A stretch of 64,000 nt of DNA from Butyrivibrio hungatei (GCF_900101605.1 NZ_FMUR01000004.1:186001-250000); one strand, 5' to 3'. Shown: positions 40,699 through 50,405, counted from the first letter of the stretch. Program-made: numbers and translations. Notes: generated by a model from the sequence alone, not told the origin.

Positions 40699-41574
40699 AT
40701 GGAAATTAGAACTTTAAGATATTTTTTAGCAGTGGCAAGAGAAGAAAATATGAGTAGAGCTGCTGAACTTCTGCATGTAACTCAGCCTACCCTGTCAAAA
40801 CAGCTTAAATCGCTGGAGGAGGAACTTGGAAAAAAGCTTTTTACAAGACACGCTTTTAGTATAAAACTTACCGACGAAGGAATCCTGCTTCGCAATCGCG
40901 CGGAAGACCTCGTCAGCATGGCAGATAAAATCGAGCAGGAATTTGTATCTCTGGATGATATAGGTGGCGGAGATCTCTATCTTGGTCTTGCTGAATCTTA
41001 CCAGCTTCGATACCTGGCAAGGTCAATAAAAGAATTTAAGCAGCATTATCCAAACCTTCATTATCACATCACAAGCGGTGATACCGAGCAGCTCTCTGAA
41101 AAAGTCGATAAAGGCTTACTTGATTTTGTAGTACTGGTAGAACAGCCGGATATCCGCAAATATGAATATATTGAATTACCTCAAACAGATACCTGGGGAC
41201 TTATCATTCCGGATACCGATCCCCTGGCAAAGAAAACAGCCATCCGTTTGGATGACCTTGTAGGCCTGCCATTATTCTGTTCTGATCAAGCATGGAATGG
41301 AGATATTAAAAACTGGGCAGGTAACAGATTTAAAGAACTTAAGTTGGAAGGTTCATTCCGCCTTTCTTACAATGGATCGATTTTTGCCATGGAGGGCTTA
41401 GGATATCTTCTCACCTATGAGCATCTTGTAAATACGTCAAAAGACAGCGGCCTTGTATTCAGACCACTGTCTCCCAGGCTCGAGAACAAAATATATATTG
41501 CATGGAACAGATATCAAGCATTTACACCTATCGCAGAAAGATTTTTAGCTCATTTAAAGGAATCTTTCCGGTAG
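40699..41574 (+). CDS. LysR family transcriptional regulator
   Basis: This is a 291 aa regulator with an N-terminal winged HTH (EIRTLRYFLAVAREENMSRAAELLHVTQPTLSKQLKSLEEELG, shown in part: AAELLHVTQPTLSKQLKSLE, about 21-40) and a two-lobed effector domain (about 90-290). It is divergent from the CMD-cupin operon, which it probably regulates. The effector is unknown. Confidence 0.93.
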   Translation: MEIRTLRYFLAVAREENMSRAAELLHVTQPTLSKQLKSLEEELGKKLFTRHAFSIKLTDEGILLRNRAEDLVSMADKIEQEFVSLDDIGGGDLYLGLAESYQLRYLARSIKEFKQHYPNLHYHITSGDTEQLSEKVDKGLLDFVVLVEQPDIRKYEYIELPQTDTWGLIIPDTDPLAKKTAIRLDDLVGLPLFCSDQAWNGDIKNWAGNRFKELKLEGSFRLSYNGSIFAMEGLGYLLTYEHLVNTSKDSGLVFRPLSPRLENKIYIAWNRYQAFTPIAERFLAHLKESFR

Positions 41575-41598
41575 CAAGTCTGACTCCCTTAATACCAC

Positions 41599-41635
41599 AA
41601 AAAACCTCAGACCGCCAAAAACGACCTGAGGTTTT
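41599..41635. terminator. Bidirectional terminator between lysR and rhaD
   Basis: A 10-bp stem (AAAACCTCAG with CTGAGGTTTT) with T residues on both sides. It serves the plus-strand LysR gene and the minus-strand rhaD gene. Confidence 0.85.
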
Positions 41636-41647
41636 CTTAGATTAGGA

Positions 41648-42475
41648 TCATTTTTCATAGAGGAACTTCTCTGGAAGCTCTACTTTGAAATCATTTGCTA
41701 AGTGTCTAAACTGATCTGGTGTGATTGTCTGAAGCTTGTTAGGTGTAATTGAAAGAACCTTTACAAGAATCTCTGCAGCCTTTTCTACAGTGTGCATAAG
41801 ACCAAATGTAAGATCAAAATCTTCACCTGAAGCAAACATACCGTGATGAGCCCAAATAGCTACATCATACTGCTCCATAAGCTTAGAAGTTGCAACTGCA
41901 ATATCCTTTCCGCCTGGAACCATCCAATCAACAACGCCGATACCTGAAGGGAATACTACAGGACACTCTGTAGCCATCTCCCAAAGCTCTCTTGTAAATA
42001 CTTCGTCCTTAAGAGGAAGTACAAATGTAAGAGCGATTGTATTTGTAGTGTGAGCGTGGTAAACAACTCTGTACTTACCATTTGTAACACGCTTCTTTAC
42101 TTCAAGATTCATAAGGTGTGAAGGAAGCTCTGATGTTGGTCTTCCACCATTTACGAAGCCCCACTGAATCTGATACTTTGTACCAGTCTCATCTACCTTG
42201 ATGATACCGATTGAATCCTCTGGATCAATGATAACGTTGCGGAAATACTTTCCACTACCTGTTACCATGAAGTACTCATTTGCAAGACCTGGAACCTCAG
42301 TACCAATCTCCTTCCACTCACCATCTTCTGAAAGGAACTCCTTAACAGCTGCAACATCCTCATCCTTCATTCTATATGAGAGATTACCGCCGTTACGCTC
42401 ATGCCAGCCCTGCTCCCATCCATCATTTGCCATTCTAATAAAACCTTCAACAAACTTTACTTCTGTTATCTTCAT
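41648..42475 (-). CDS. rhaD: Rhamnulose-1-phosphate aldolase
   Basis: RhaD splits L-rhamnulose 1-phosphate to DHAP and L-lactaldehyde. The 275 aa protein is a class II aldolase with WHERNGGNLSYR near residue 24, the zinc HxH in VYHAHTTNTIAL (about 141-143) and the third His in WAHHGMFASG (about 212). It is last in the rhaB-isomerase-rhaD operon. Confidence 0.95.
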   Translation of the reverse strand: MKITEVKFVEGFIRMANDGWEQGWHERNGGNLSYRMKDEDVAAVKEFLSEDGEWKEIGTEVPGLANEYFMVTGSGKYFRNVIIDPEDSIGIIKVDETGTKYQIQWGFVNGGRPTSELPSHLMNLEVKKRVTNGKYRVVYHAHTTNTIALTFVLPLKDEVFTRELWEMATECPVVFPSGIGVVDWMVPGGKDIAVATSKLMEQYDVAIWAHHGMFASGEDFDLTFGLMHTVEKAAEILVKVLSITPNKLQTITPDQFRHLANDFKVELPEKFLYEK

Positions 42476-42487
42476 TTCTATATCTCC

Positions 42488-43909
42488 TTATCTTGTGATG
42501 ATTTCCACTGGTACATCAAAAATCTTTGCTACCTTTTCAACTACATCGATGTGACGACCGATTGCTGCTGCAAAGTGATGTGTTGGACCAGCTTCGCTCC
42601 ACTTTGTTACGAACTCAGCTGGTGAAATTGCAAATTCTGTACGCATCATTGTGTCACCATTCTGAAGAATCTTTCCTGGTACATTTACACCCTCAGCACA
42701 AACGAACTTGAAGTGACCTTCACCATCCTGAGTAATTGCAAGATATGTAATATCTCCCTCTGGTGGATAAAACTGTGTAAGATATCCACCACCTGTCTTG
42801 CCGTGGAATACATCTACAATCTTCATAGTAGGCTTCTTAGCCTGAGAGAAATCTGCGTCACCAGAACCGCTGTGTCCGATGAGAGTTACTCCATCGTTGA
42901 AATCGATTGTGTACATTTCTGAAAGCTGTCCAGAACCTGCGATTGTCTTAAGGATACTCATTGCCATGGCAACCTTGATATCGCCTTCAACAGCACAAGC
43001 TGTACCTTGCTTTATTAACATTGAGAATGCTGGGATAAGAAGACTATCAACAACTCCAGCCTGCCCCTTTGCATAACCATCATAGTGAGATGCTACAAAG
43101 CCAAGCTTTTCATCCTTAACCCACTGCTCGAAAGCAACTACGTACTTAGCCATCTCATGAAGCTTCTCTTCATCAACACCGCCAACGATTTCAAAAGTAT
43201 CTAAGATATCCTCAGCCTTAGCCTTGATAACAGTCTCATCTGTAATATCATCTGCAATAGCCCAAATCTTTTCCCAGTCGAACTGCTTTGTATATACGTG
43301 CATTCTTCTGTAAAGATTTGACTCATCAATGTAGAGGTCCATCATACCAGGATATGGGCGACCAATCTGCGCAAGATTTGTCTCTCTAAATCTTCTACGA
43401 CACTGTGCTGCACGGCACCACTGATCAATTTCCTTTGCAACAGCTGCATCGCCGCCTTCTACTACACCTGTGATAACAGCTGAGCGCTTTCCGTAACGAT
43501 TTAAGTCAGCTACCATCTCACCAACAGCACCACATGCATATGCTTCACCAAGCCACTCTGCTGTGCCGGCTGTATCGTAATCAAGAGCCTTAAGCTTCTG
43601 AAGATTTACAAGTACAACTGGTACATCTAAATCCTTTACTGCTGGAAGCATGTTGTAAGATGTAGCATAAGTAAGAAGCTGCATGAATACTAAATCAACA
43701 TCTGCGGCCCTGAACAAATCTCCTGCAGCCTGTGACTGTTCCTTTGTGGTAACTACACCACCATCAATGATTTCAACTGTGTCAGGAATTGACGCTTTGA
43801 AATCCTCAAACTGTTTATTAAACTCTGGAACTAAGCTTGGAAACTGTGGAAGATACGCTCCAAGAGCAATTGAAAAAACTCCCACCTTAGCTTTTGTATT
43901 TACTAACAT
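42488..43909 (-). CDS. L-fucose/L-arabinose isomerase-fold protein, candidate L-rhamnose isomerase
   Basis: This 473 aa protein belongs to the fucose/arabinose isomerase-like family. Features: an N-terminal Rossmann-like part (GVFSIALGAYLPQFPSLV, about 10-27; DLVFMQLLTYATSYNM, about 72-87), a central domain and a C-terminal lobe with GHSGSGDADF and TEFAISPAEF. It sits between rhamnulokinase and rhamnulose-1-phosphate aldolase, where an isomerase is required, and no classical rhaA is seen here. It is shorter than FucI (about 590 aa). That it isomerises L-rhamnose is inference from context. Confidence 0.8.
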   Translation of the reverse strand: MLVNTKAKVGVFSIALGAYLPQFPSLVPEFNKQFEDFKASIPDTVEIIDGGVVTTKEQSQAAGDLFRAADVDLVFMQLLTYATSYNMLPAVKDLDVPVVLVNLQKLKALDYDTAGTAEWLGEAYACGAVGEMVADLNRYGKRSAVITGVVEGGDAAVAKEIDQWCRAAQCRRRFRETNLAQIGRPYPGMMDLYIDESNLYRRMHVYTKQFDWEKIWAIADDITDETVIKAKAEDILDTFEIVGGVDEEKLHEMAKYVVAFEQWVKDEKLGFVASHYDGYAKGQAGVVDSLLIPAFSMLIKQGTACAVEGDIKVAMAMSILKTIAGSGQLSEMYTIDFNDGVTLIGHSGSGDADFSQAKKPTMKIVDVFHGKTGGGYLTQFYPPEGDITYLAITQDGEGHFKFVCAEGVNVPGKILQNGDTMMRTEFAISPAEFVTKWSEAGPTHHFAAAIGRHIDVVEKVAKIFDVPVEIITR

Positions 43910-45324
43910 CTTTCTCCTCCTTTTGGATTAAAAACCTCTATATCAAATGACTTATGTACAGTCTCGCGAGCTGCCATAAGATCTGCCAACGCACCGTCTT
44001 CTATCATCTGCACCATTGCATTTCCGATGGCTGTTGCTTCTGATGGGCCTGCAAGGACTGTAAGTCCTGTGGCATCGGCTGTAAGCTGATTTAAATATCT
44101 GTTTTTACAACCACCACCGATAATGTGAAGCACTTCATACTGCTTGCCTGTATTTGCGCTAATCTCTTTTATTGTATTTCCGTAGCAAGCTGCCAAACTC
44201 TTGTAAATAACAGCTGCCATCTCTCCTGAAGTGCTAGGAACTTGCTGTCTTGACTCAGCACAGGCTTTTTTTATCTCCTCTGTCATATTCTTAGGAGAAA
44301 GGAATCTCTCATCATTAGCATTAACTAGCGATGGGAAGCTGTTTGCTCTTGCTGCCAACTCTGCATATTCCGCAAAACTAAGAGCATCATTTGCCTCATG
44401 GCGAACCTGCTGAATCATCCAAAGACCCATGATATTTTTCAAATATCTGTATCTATAATCGTAACCACCCTCATTTGTGAAGTTACTCTTTCTGTCGCAA
44501 TCGCGAGTAAGAGCTTCTGTATTTTCCACACCCATAAGTGACCAGGTGCCAGAGCTGATGTAAAGCCCCTCGTTGCCTAAATGAGGCATTGCCATTACAG
44601 CAGAAGCTGTATCATGGCTTGCACACTGAAGCACCTTTAAATCAAAGCCTACTTCCTCTTTGATTTCATCTCTTAGATTACCCACTTCATTACCAGGAAG
44701 CTTAAGCTCTAAGAAGATTTCTCTAGGAAGACCAAGCATTTCTATTAACTGATAATCCCACTGCTTGGTATGAGGATTAACAAGACCTGTTGTTGTCGCG
44801 TTGGTATACTCTGATGCTCTAACACCTGTAAGAAGGAAATTTAGATAATCCGGAATCATAAGCAAAGTCTTTGCTTCTTTTAACACCTCTGGTCTTTGAA
44901 GCTTATCTGCTGTCAATTGATATATTGTGTTGAAAATTGCTTTTTGAATTCCAACTCGATTATACAATTCTTCTTCAGAGATGATTTTATAAACTTCCTC
45001 ATCCATTCCATCAGTTCTGTGATCACGATAACCGTATGTATCACCTAAAACCTGTCCAACTTCGTCTAAGAGCACATAATCAACGCCCCAAGTATCAATG
45101 GACATAGAACATGGAATCTTACCAAGTCTTTTGCATTCCTTCATGCCATTTTTGATTTCGTTAAAAAGCTTTTTTGTGTCCCAAAGAAGCTTTCCCCCTA
45201 CATTTGTCATGGCATTTTCGAAACGGTAGATTTCATCCATCTGCATCTTACCGTCTTCAATTGTAAATAGCATATGACGGCCACTTGAGGCCCCAATGTC
45301 TACTGCCAAATAATAGTTACTCAT
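43903..45324 (-). CDS. rhaB: Rhamnulokinase
   Basis: RhaB phosphorylates L-rhamnulose with ATP. The 473 aa FGGY-family kinase starts YLAVDIGASSGRHMLF (Ala-Ser-Ser-Gly-Arg is RhaB-like), has SIDTWGVDYVLLDEVGQVL (about 89) and YRDHRTDGMDEEVYK, the SSGTWSLMGVE segment (about 250), and HIIGGGCKNRYLNQLTAD (about 405). It is first in the rhamnose operon and overlaps the next gene. An ACGAGGTG ribosome site precedes the ATG. Confidence 0.95.
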   Translation of the reverse strand: MSNYYLAVDIGASSGRHMLFTIEDGKMQMDEIYRFENAMTNVGGKLLWDTKKLFNEIKNGMKECKRLGKIPCSMSIDTWGVDYVLLDEVGQVLGDTYGYRDHRTDGMDEEVYKIISEEELYNRVGIQKAIFNTIYQLTADKLQRPEVLKEAKTLLMIPDYLNFLLTGVRASEYTNATTTGLVNPHTKQWDYQLIEMLGLPREIFLELKLPGNEVGNLRDEIKEEVGFDLKVLQCASHDTASAVMAMPHLGNEGLYISSGTWSLMGVENTEALTRDCDRKSNFTNEGGYDYRYRYLKNIMGLWMIQQVRHEANDALSFAEYAELAARANSFPSLVNANDERFLSPKNMTEEIKKACAESRQQVPSTSGEMAAVIYKSLAACYGNTIKEISANTGKQYEVLHIIGGGCKNRYLNQLTADATGLTVLAGPSEATAIGNAMVQMIEDGALADLMAARETVHKSFDIEVFNPKGGERC

Positions 45325-45347
45325 AGTTTCACCTCGTTTATGATATG

Positions 45348-45376
45348 AGTATATATCCTGATAAGCTCACTTTTAA
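45348..45376 (-). promoter_or_regulatory. Promoter candidate for the rha operon
   Basis: On the minus strand TTAAAA and TATACT are 17 bases apart, 24 bases before the rhaB start. The -35 is weak, as for activator-dependent promoters; the divergent AraC-type regulator may supply the activation. Confidence 0.5.
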
Positions 45377-45407
45377 GGTCGTAAAATAATCAAAAATAGG
45401 ACTTTAT

Positions 45408-46403
45408 TTGCAGCTAGATTCATTCTATAATTTACCTATGGAAAAGCGTTTATTACAGCAGCTATCACAGCTGACAGAGGAAGAACAAGAAATTTTAAAG
45501 GGCGGTGTCATTGACAAAAATAGGTACTCCAGCGGCAACAGTTTTGTCATCGACAGTGAGAAGCTATTAAAAAAAGGACGTCTCATAGAGATACGTCCTC
45601 ATACTCGTTTTGTGCACTTTCCAAAACACACCCATAACTATGTTGAATTCGTTTATATGGTCTCAGGGGAAACTCATCATATTTTAAATGGAACTGATGA
45701 AATCACACTTAAAGCCGGTGAACTTTTATTCTTGAACCAAAATGCCACTCAGGAAATTCTTCCAGCATCAGAGGGTGATGTTGCAATTAACTTTATCTTG
45801 CTTCCTGAGTTTTTTGATGAAGCACTACAAATGATTCCAGAAGGAGACTTACTTAGAGACTTTTTAATTTCCACACTATCTCCAGAGTCATCCTTCCTAA
45901 CCTATCTGCACTTCCCTGCTGCAGATATTCTTCCTGTGCAAAATCTTATGGAAAATATGATTTTCACTATGCTAAATCAGGATTCAGAAACAATTATCAA
46001 TAATATAAATAAGACCACAATGGGTCTACTATTACAGACCCTTTCAGTATATGTTTCTTTGGTTAACCAAGGCACACCATCTCAGTATGAACAAAACCTT
46101 TTACTTACTGTTTTGAAGTATATTGATGCTCACTATAAGCATGGCACCCTTGAAGCAATTGCTGAACAAACAAAGCAGCCTACCTATTACATAAGTAGAC
46201 TGCTTAAAAAGCACACTGGTAAAAATTTTAAAGAGCAATTGATGACACGTCGTCTTCAACAGGCGGCCTATCTTCTCAGCCACACCACTCTTACCATTGA
46301 AGATATTTATACCTACATTGGGTACGATAACAGTAGTTACTTCTACCGCAAATTCAAGGAAGCCTATGGCATGTCTCCTAGAGATTATAGATTAGCCAAC
46401 TAA
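45408..46403 (+). CDS. AraC family regulator of the rhamnose operon
   Basis: This is a 331 aa regulator with an N-terminal cupin-like sugar-sensing domain (about 55-150; FPKHTHNYVEFVYMVSG) and a C-terminal double HTH (about 228-328; IAEQTKQPTYYISRLLKKHT and YTYIGYDNSSYFYRKFKEAY). It probably starts at TTG 45408 with AGGA six bases upstream; the first ATG at 45438 has no ribosome site. Divergence from rhaB suggests it activates the rha genes with L-rhamnose; this is inference. Confidence 0.9.
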   Translation: MQLDSFYNLPMEKRLLQQLSQLTEEEQEILKGGVIDKNRYSSGNSFVIDSEKLLKKGRLIEIRPHTRFVHFPKHTHNYVEFVYMVSGETHHILNGTDEITLKAGELLFLNQNATQEILPASEGDVAINFILLPEFFDEALQMIPEGDLLRDFLISTLSPESSFLTYLHFPAADILPVQNLMENMIFTMLNQDSETIINNINKTTMGLLLQTLSVYVSLVNQGTPSQYEQNLLLTVLKYIDAHYKHGTLEAIAEQTKQPTYYISRLLKKHTGKNFKEQLMTRRLQQAAYLLSHTTLTIEDIYTYIGYDNSSYFYRKFKEAYGMSPRDYRLAN

Positions 46404-46410
46404 GGTATCA

Positions 46411-46442
46411 AAAGAGACAAAGGGACGGTTCTTTTGTCTCCT
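46411..46442 (+). repeat. GGGACGGTTC repeat, copy 2
   Basis: GAGACAAA and TTTGTCTC flank the GGGACGGTTC core (46414-46440), 8 bases after the AraC stop. Forward orientation; paired with the inverted copy at 46514. Confidence 0.75.
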
Positions 46443-46444
46443 CT

Positions 46445-46486
46445 AAAAACACCCGCAAAGCAGATATACTCTGCAATGCGGGTGTT
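46445..46486 (-). terminator. Terminator after ppdK
   Basis: AACACCCGCA pairs with TGCGGGTGTT, with an inner 5-bp stem; on the minus strand it is followed by TTTTTAG. It lies between the two inverted GGGACGGTTC repeats and could also stop the plus-strand AraC gene. Confidence 0.8.
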
Positions 46487-46513
46487 CTGAGTCTTATTTA
46501 TTCAGTTCTTAAG

Positions 46514-46542
46514 AAGTCAAAAGAACCGTCCCTCTGACTCCC
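46514..46542 (-). repeat. GGGACGGTTC repeat, copy 3 (inverted)
   Basis: Reverse orientation GTCAAAAGAACCGTCCC-type copy ending 2 bases before the ppdK stop codon. Copies 2 and 3 form an inverted pair around the terminator hairpin, the layout of a REPIN. Confidence 0.75.
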
Positions 46543-46544
46543 TA

Positions 46545-49181
46545 TTACTTGTTAGCGATAGCTGCCTGTGCTGCTGCAAGTCTTGCAACAGGTACACGGA
46601 AAGGTGAACATGAAACATAGTCAAGTCCAATCTTATGGCAGAACTCAACTGATGAAGGATCACCACCGTGCTCACCACAGATACCAACGTGGAGATTAGG
46701 ATTAACGGGCTTACCAAGCTTAAGTGACATTTCCATAAGCTTACCAACACCTGTCTGGTCAAGCTTAGCGAAAGGATCGTTCTCGAAGATCTTAGCATCA
46801 TAGTAAGCATCAAGGAACTTACCTGCATCATCACGAGAGAATCCGAATGTCATCTGTGTAAGGTCGTTTGTACCGAAGCAGAAGAAGTCAGCTTCCTTAG
46901 CGATCTCATCAGCTGTAAGAGCAGCTCTGGGGATCTCGATCATTGTACCAACTTCATACTCAAGCTTAGCGCCTGCAGCAGCGATCTCAGCGTCAGCTGT
47001 CTCAACTACTACCTTCTTAACGTTCTTAAGCTCTTTAACTTCACAAACAAGAGGAATCATGATCTCAGGCTTTACATTCCAGTCAGCGTGTGCCTTCTGA
47101 ACTTCAAGAGCAGCACGGATAACAGCCTTAGTCTGCATCTTAGCAATTTCAGGATATGTAACTGCAAGACGGCATCCTCTGTGTCCCATCATAGGGTTGA
47201 ACTCGTGAAGAGAATTGATGATAGCCTTGATATCTTCTACACTCTTGCCCTTAGCATCTGCAAGCTTCTTGATCTCGTCCTCTGTTGTAGGAACGAACTC
47301 GTGAAGCGGGGGATCAAGGAATCTGATTGTAACAGGATTTCCTTCAAGTGCCTCGTAAAGAGCCTTGAAGTCATTCTGCTGATAAGGAAGAATCTTATCA
47401 AGTGCAGCTTCTCTCTCTTCAACTGTATCTGAGCAGATCATCTCACGGAATGCAGCAATTCTGTCTTCCTCGAAGAACATGTGCTCTGTACGGCAAAGAC
47501 CGATACCTTCAGCACCGAGCTCTCTAGCCTTCTTAGCATCAGCAGGAGTATCAGCGTTTGTACGAACCTTAAGCTTTCTGAACTGATCAGCCCAAGCCAT
47601 GATACGTCCAAACTCGCCTGCGATCTGAGCGTCTACAGTAGCGATCTGTCCTTCATAGATGTTACCTGTTGTACCATCAATTGAAATGAAGTCTCCCTCT
47701 GTGAATGTCTTTCCACCAAGTGTGAACTTCTTGTTTTCTTCGTCCATGTTGATGTCACCACAACCTGATACGCAGCACTCACCCATTCCACGAGCAACTA
47801 CGGCAGCGTGTGATGTCATACCACCACGTACTGTAAGGATACCCTGAGCAGCCTTCATACCTGTGATATCTTCAGGAGATGTCTCAAGACGAACAAGAAC
47901 AACCTTCTCGCCTCTTGCAGCCCATTCTACTGCGTCATCAGCTGTGAATACAACCTTACCGCAAGCAGCTCCGGGTGATGCACCAAGACCCTTTCCGATA
48001 GGTGTTGCAGCCTTAAGTGCAGCAGCATCGAACTGAGGGTGAAGAAGTGTATCAAGGTTACGAGGATCGATCATAGCAACTGCCTCTTCGGGAGTCTTGT
48101 GTCCCTCATCAACGAGGTCGCAAGCAATCTTAAGAGCAGCAGGAGCTGTTCTCTTACCGTTACGGCACTGAAGCATATAGAGCTTCTTGTTCTCAACAGT
48201 GAACTCCATATCCTGCATGTCATGGTAGTGGTTCTCAAGAGTATCGCATACTTTGATGAACTCAGCATATGCCTCAGGGAACTCCTTCTCCATCTGAGCG
48301 ATAGGCATAGGTGTACGAACACCTGCAACTACGTCCTCACCCTGTGCGTTGATAAGGAACTCACCCATAAGTTTATTTTCACCGGTAGCAGGGTCACGGG
48401 TAAATGCAACACCTGTACCTGACTCATTGTTAAGGTTACCGAATACCATGGGCATTACGTTAACGGCTGTTCCCCATGAGTAAGGGATGTCGTTATCACG
48501 ACGATATACGTTTGCACGAGGGTTATCCCATGAGCGGAATACAGCCTCGATAGCAAGCTTAAGCTGCTCTACAGGATCTGAAGGGAAGTCCTTGCCAAGC
48601 TGTTTCTTATACTCAGCCTTGAACTGCTCTGCAAGCTCCTTAAGGTCAGCTGCTGTAAGGTCAACGTCAAATTTAACACCCTTCTTCTCTTTCATCTGGT
48701 CGATAAGCTGCTCGAAATACTTCTTACCAACCTCCATAACTACGTCAGAGAACATCTGGATGAAACGACGATATGAATCATATACGAAACGCTCGAATGC
48801 AGGATCGGGATTTCCCTTGATCATTGCTGCAACTACTTCATCGTTAAGACCGAGGTTGAGGATTGTATCCATCATACCGGGCATAGAAGCACGAGCTCCT
48901 GAACGAACTGAAACAAGAAGAGGATTCTGAAGGTCTCCGAATTTCTTTCCGTTGATCTCTTCCATCTTCTTAACTCCGTCCATAGCCTGAGCCATGATCT
49001 CGTCGTTAATCTTACGGCCATCCTCATAATACTGTGTACATGCTTCTGTTGTGATTGTGAATCCCTGAGGTACAGGAAGACCAATACTTGTCATCTCAGC
49101 AAGGTTAGCACCCTTACCACCGAGAAGGTTACGCATTGTCATGTTACCTTCGTTGAACATATAAACCCACTTGTTCGCCAT
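46545..49181 (-). CDS. ppdK: Pyruvate, phosphate dikinase
   Basis: PpdK interconverts PEP + AMP + PPi and pyruvate + ATP + Pi; in anaerobes it often works glycolytically to save ATP using PPi. The 878 aa protein has the ATP-grasp N-terminus (KGANLAEMTSIGLPVPQGF, about 22), the phosphorylated His in GGMTSHAAVVARGMGECC (about 454), and the PEP-binding C-terminus (GDPSSVEFCHKIGLDYVSCS, about 840). The frame extends 48 codons further upstream, but those residues lack family similarity, and AAAGG precedes the ATG at 49181. Codon use is of a highly expressed gene. Confidence 0.96.
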   Translation of the reverse strand: MANKWVYMFNEGNMTMRNLLGGKGANLAEMTSIGLPVPQGFTITTEACTQYYEDGRKINDEIMAQAMDGVKKMEEINGKKFGDLQNPLLVSVRSGARASMPGMMDTILNLGLNDEVVAAMIKGNPDPAFERFVYDSYRRFIQMFSDVVMEVGKKYFEQLIDQMKEKKGVKFDVDLTAADLKELAEQFKAEYKKQLGKDFPSDPVEQLKLAIEAVFRSWDNPRANVYRRDNDIPYSWGTAVNVMPMVFGNLNNESGTGVAFTRDPATGENKLMGEFLINAQGEDVVAGVRTPMPIAQMEKEFPEAYAEFIKVCDTLENHYHDMQDMEFTVENKKLYMLQCRNGKRTAPAALKIACDLVDEGHKTPEEAVAMIDPRNLDTLLHPQFDAAALKAATPIGKGLGASPGAACGKVVFTADDAVEWAARGEKVVLVRLETSPEDITGMKAAQGILTVRGGMTSHAAVVARGMGECCVSGCGDINMDEENKKFTLGGKTFTEGDFISIDGTTGNIYEGQIATVDAQIAGEFGRIMAWADQFRKLKVRTNADTPADAKKARELGAEGIGLCRTEHMFFEEDRIAAFREMICSDTVEEREAALDKILPYQQNDFKALYEALEGNPVTIRFLDPPLHEFVPTTEDEIKKLADAKGKSVEDIKAIINSLHEFNPMMGHRGCRLAVTYPEIAKMQTKAVIRAALEVQKAHADWNVKPEIMIPLVCEVKELKNVKKVVVETADAEIAAAGAKLEYEVGTMIEIPRAALTADEIAKEADFFCFGTNDLTQMTFGFSRDDAGKFLDAYYDAKIFENDPFAKLDQTGVGKLMEMSLKLGKPVNPNLHVGICGEHGGDPSSVEFCHKIGLDYVSCSPFRVPVARLAAAQAAIANK

Positions 49182-49352
49182 TTTTGTCTTACCTTTCTTA
49201 CCGGTCACTCTATAAAACCGGCACCTTTCATGTATTTCTTTTTTATAACTACCGCGGAATACACTACCGTGAAATAAAACGCGGATAATTACCCTAAATA
49301 AAACCTCTGAAAAATATATTTTCATATGATCTTCATTGCCATATTAAAAAGA

Positions 49353-50252
49353 TCACACTTTAGGCCCCCTTGCGGGGATAAAACTGTCAAATATGAAAAT
49401 GTCAAAATTCTGCTCAGCTCTTACAAGTTCCTCTTCATTCTTGATCGTCCATGCAGCGGTGACATTCTTATACAGGTGTCTGCACAGCCATAATGACAGG
49501 TTACCTGCGTATTTGTGATTATATGCTATAAAATCCGGTCTGGTTAAAAAATTAAACATCAGATTTGTAAGCGTGAAATAAAGAAAACTGTTAAATTCCG
49601 AAGGAGATTCCTTATGGAATTCATCGGATAACTGTCCTCTCATAATATCAGGCCTATGTTTCCTGTACCATAAAAGTCCAAGCGGATTAAAAGATTCAAT
49701 GCAATAAACTCCCTTATATGATTCAAGAAGCTTATTCACCTTCCGACAGACTCCACAGTCCTTAAATTCAATTTTAAGCTCCACAATAAGCGGAACCTTG
49801 CCATCTACAAGCGCCAAAAAATCTTCAAATGTGGGGATTTTCTCAACAGAATCAAGAATATGAAATCTCTGAAGCTCTTCATATGTATAGTCGACTACCT
49901 TCCCCTTAACTCCGAATGTCCCGTCGCTGTTTCTCACTGCATCGGAAGGAACCTCTCCCTTCTCGTATCTCGCCACTCTTGCAAGTGTAAAATCGTGAAA
50001 AATAACAGGAATACCATCCTTGGTAAGTTGGACATCACATTCAATTCCATATCCCGCATCCACTGCTTTCTTAAAAGCCGCCATAGTGTTCTCAGGTGCC
50101 ATAGATGTATTGTCATGAAGTCCGCGGTGCGCATAACGCACACCCACATGAGGTAATCTGTCAGGTTTATGTACTACCCTCGGCATGATCATAAGTAAAT
50201 AAAGAACGACCATTATAGGTGCTAATATGCACAAAACCTTAATAAAAAGCAT
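49353..50252 (-). CDS. Membrane-anchored glycerophosphodiester phosphodiesterase
   Basis: This is about 299 aa: an N-terminal membrane helix (LFIKVLCILAPIMVVLYLL, about 2-20) and a GDPD TIM barrel. Catalytic residues are seen in AHRGLHDNTSMAPENTMAAF (His and Glu) and IECDVQLTKDGIPVIFHDFTL (Asp and second His). It should hydrolyse glycerophosphodiesters such as deacylated phospholipids or lipoteichoic acid parts. The ATG at 50252 has AGGA nine bases upstream; the TTG-initiated form from 50327 is less likely. Confidence 0.9.
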   Translation of the reverse strand: MLFIKVLCILAPIMVVLYLLMIMPRVVHKPDRLPHVGVRYAHRGLHDNTSMAPENTMAAFKKAVDAGYGIECDVQLTKDGIPVIFHDFTLARVARYEKGEVPSDAVRNSDGTFGVKGKVVDYTYEELQRFHILDSVEKIPTFEDFLALVDGKVPLIVELKIEFKDCGVCRKVNKLLESYKGVYCIESFNPLGLLWYRKHRPDIMRGQLSDEFHKESPSEFNSFLYFTLTNLMFNFLTRPDFIAYNHKYAGNLSLWLCRHLYKNVTAAWTIKNEEELVRAEQNFDIFIFDSFIPARGPKV

Positions 50253-50405
50253 TAATCCACTTCCTACTGATAATTTTTTAACACGTCTGCTACATATTTT
50301 ACTTCCTAATTGTTTAATTCGCAACAATTAAATGAATTAATCAACATTAATTTTATTTATTTTTTAATCTCTATGCAGATTAATCATCCTAACAGCATGC
50401 TCCGC

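Noticed and set aside
49182..49325. 48-residue extension of pyruvate phosphate dikinase
   Set aside because: No similarity to the family and a suitable start with AAAGG at 49181; the region is more likely promoter and leader.
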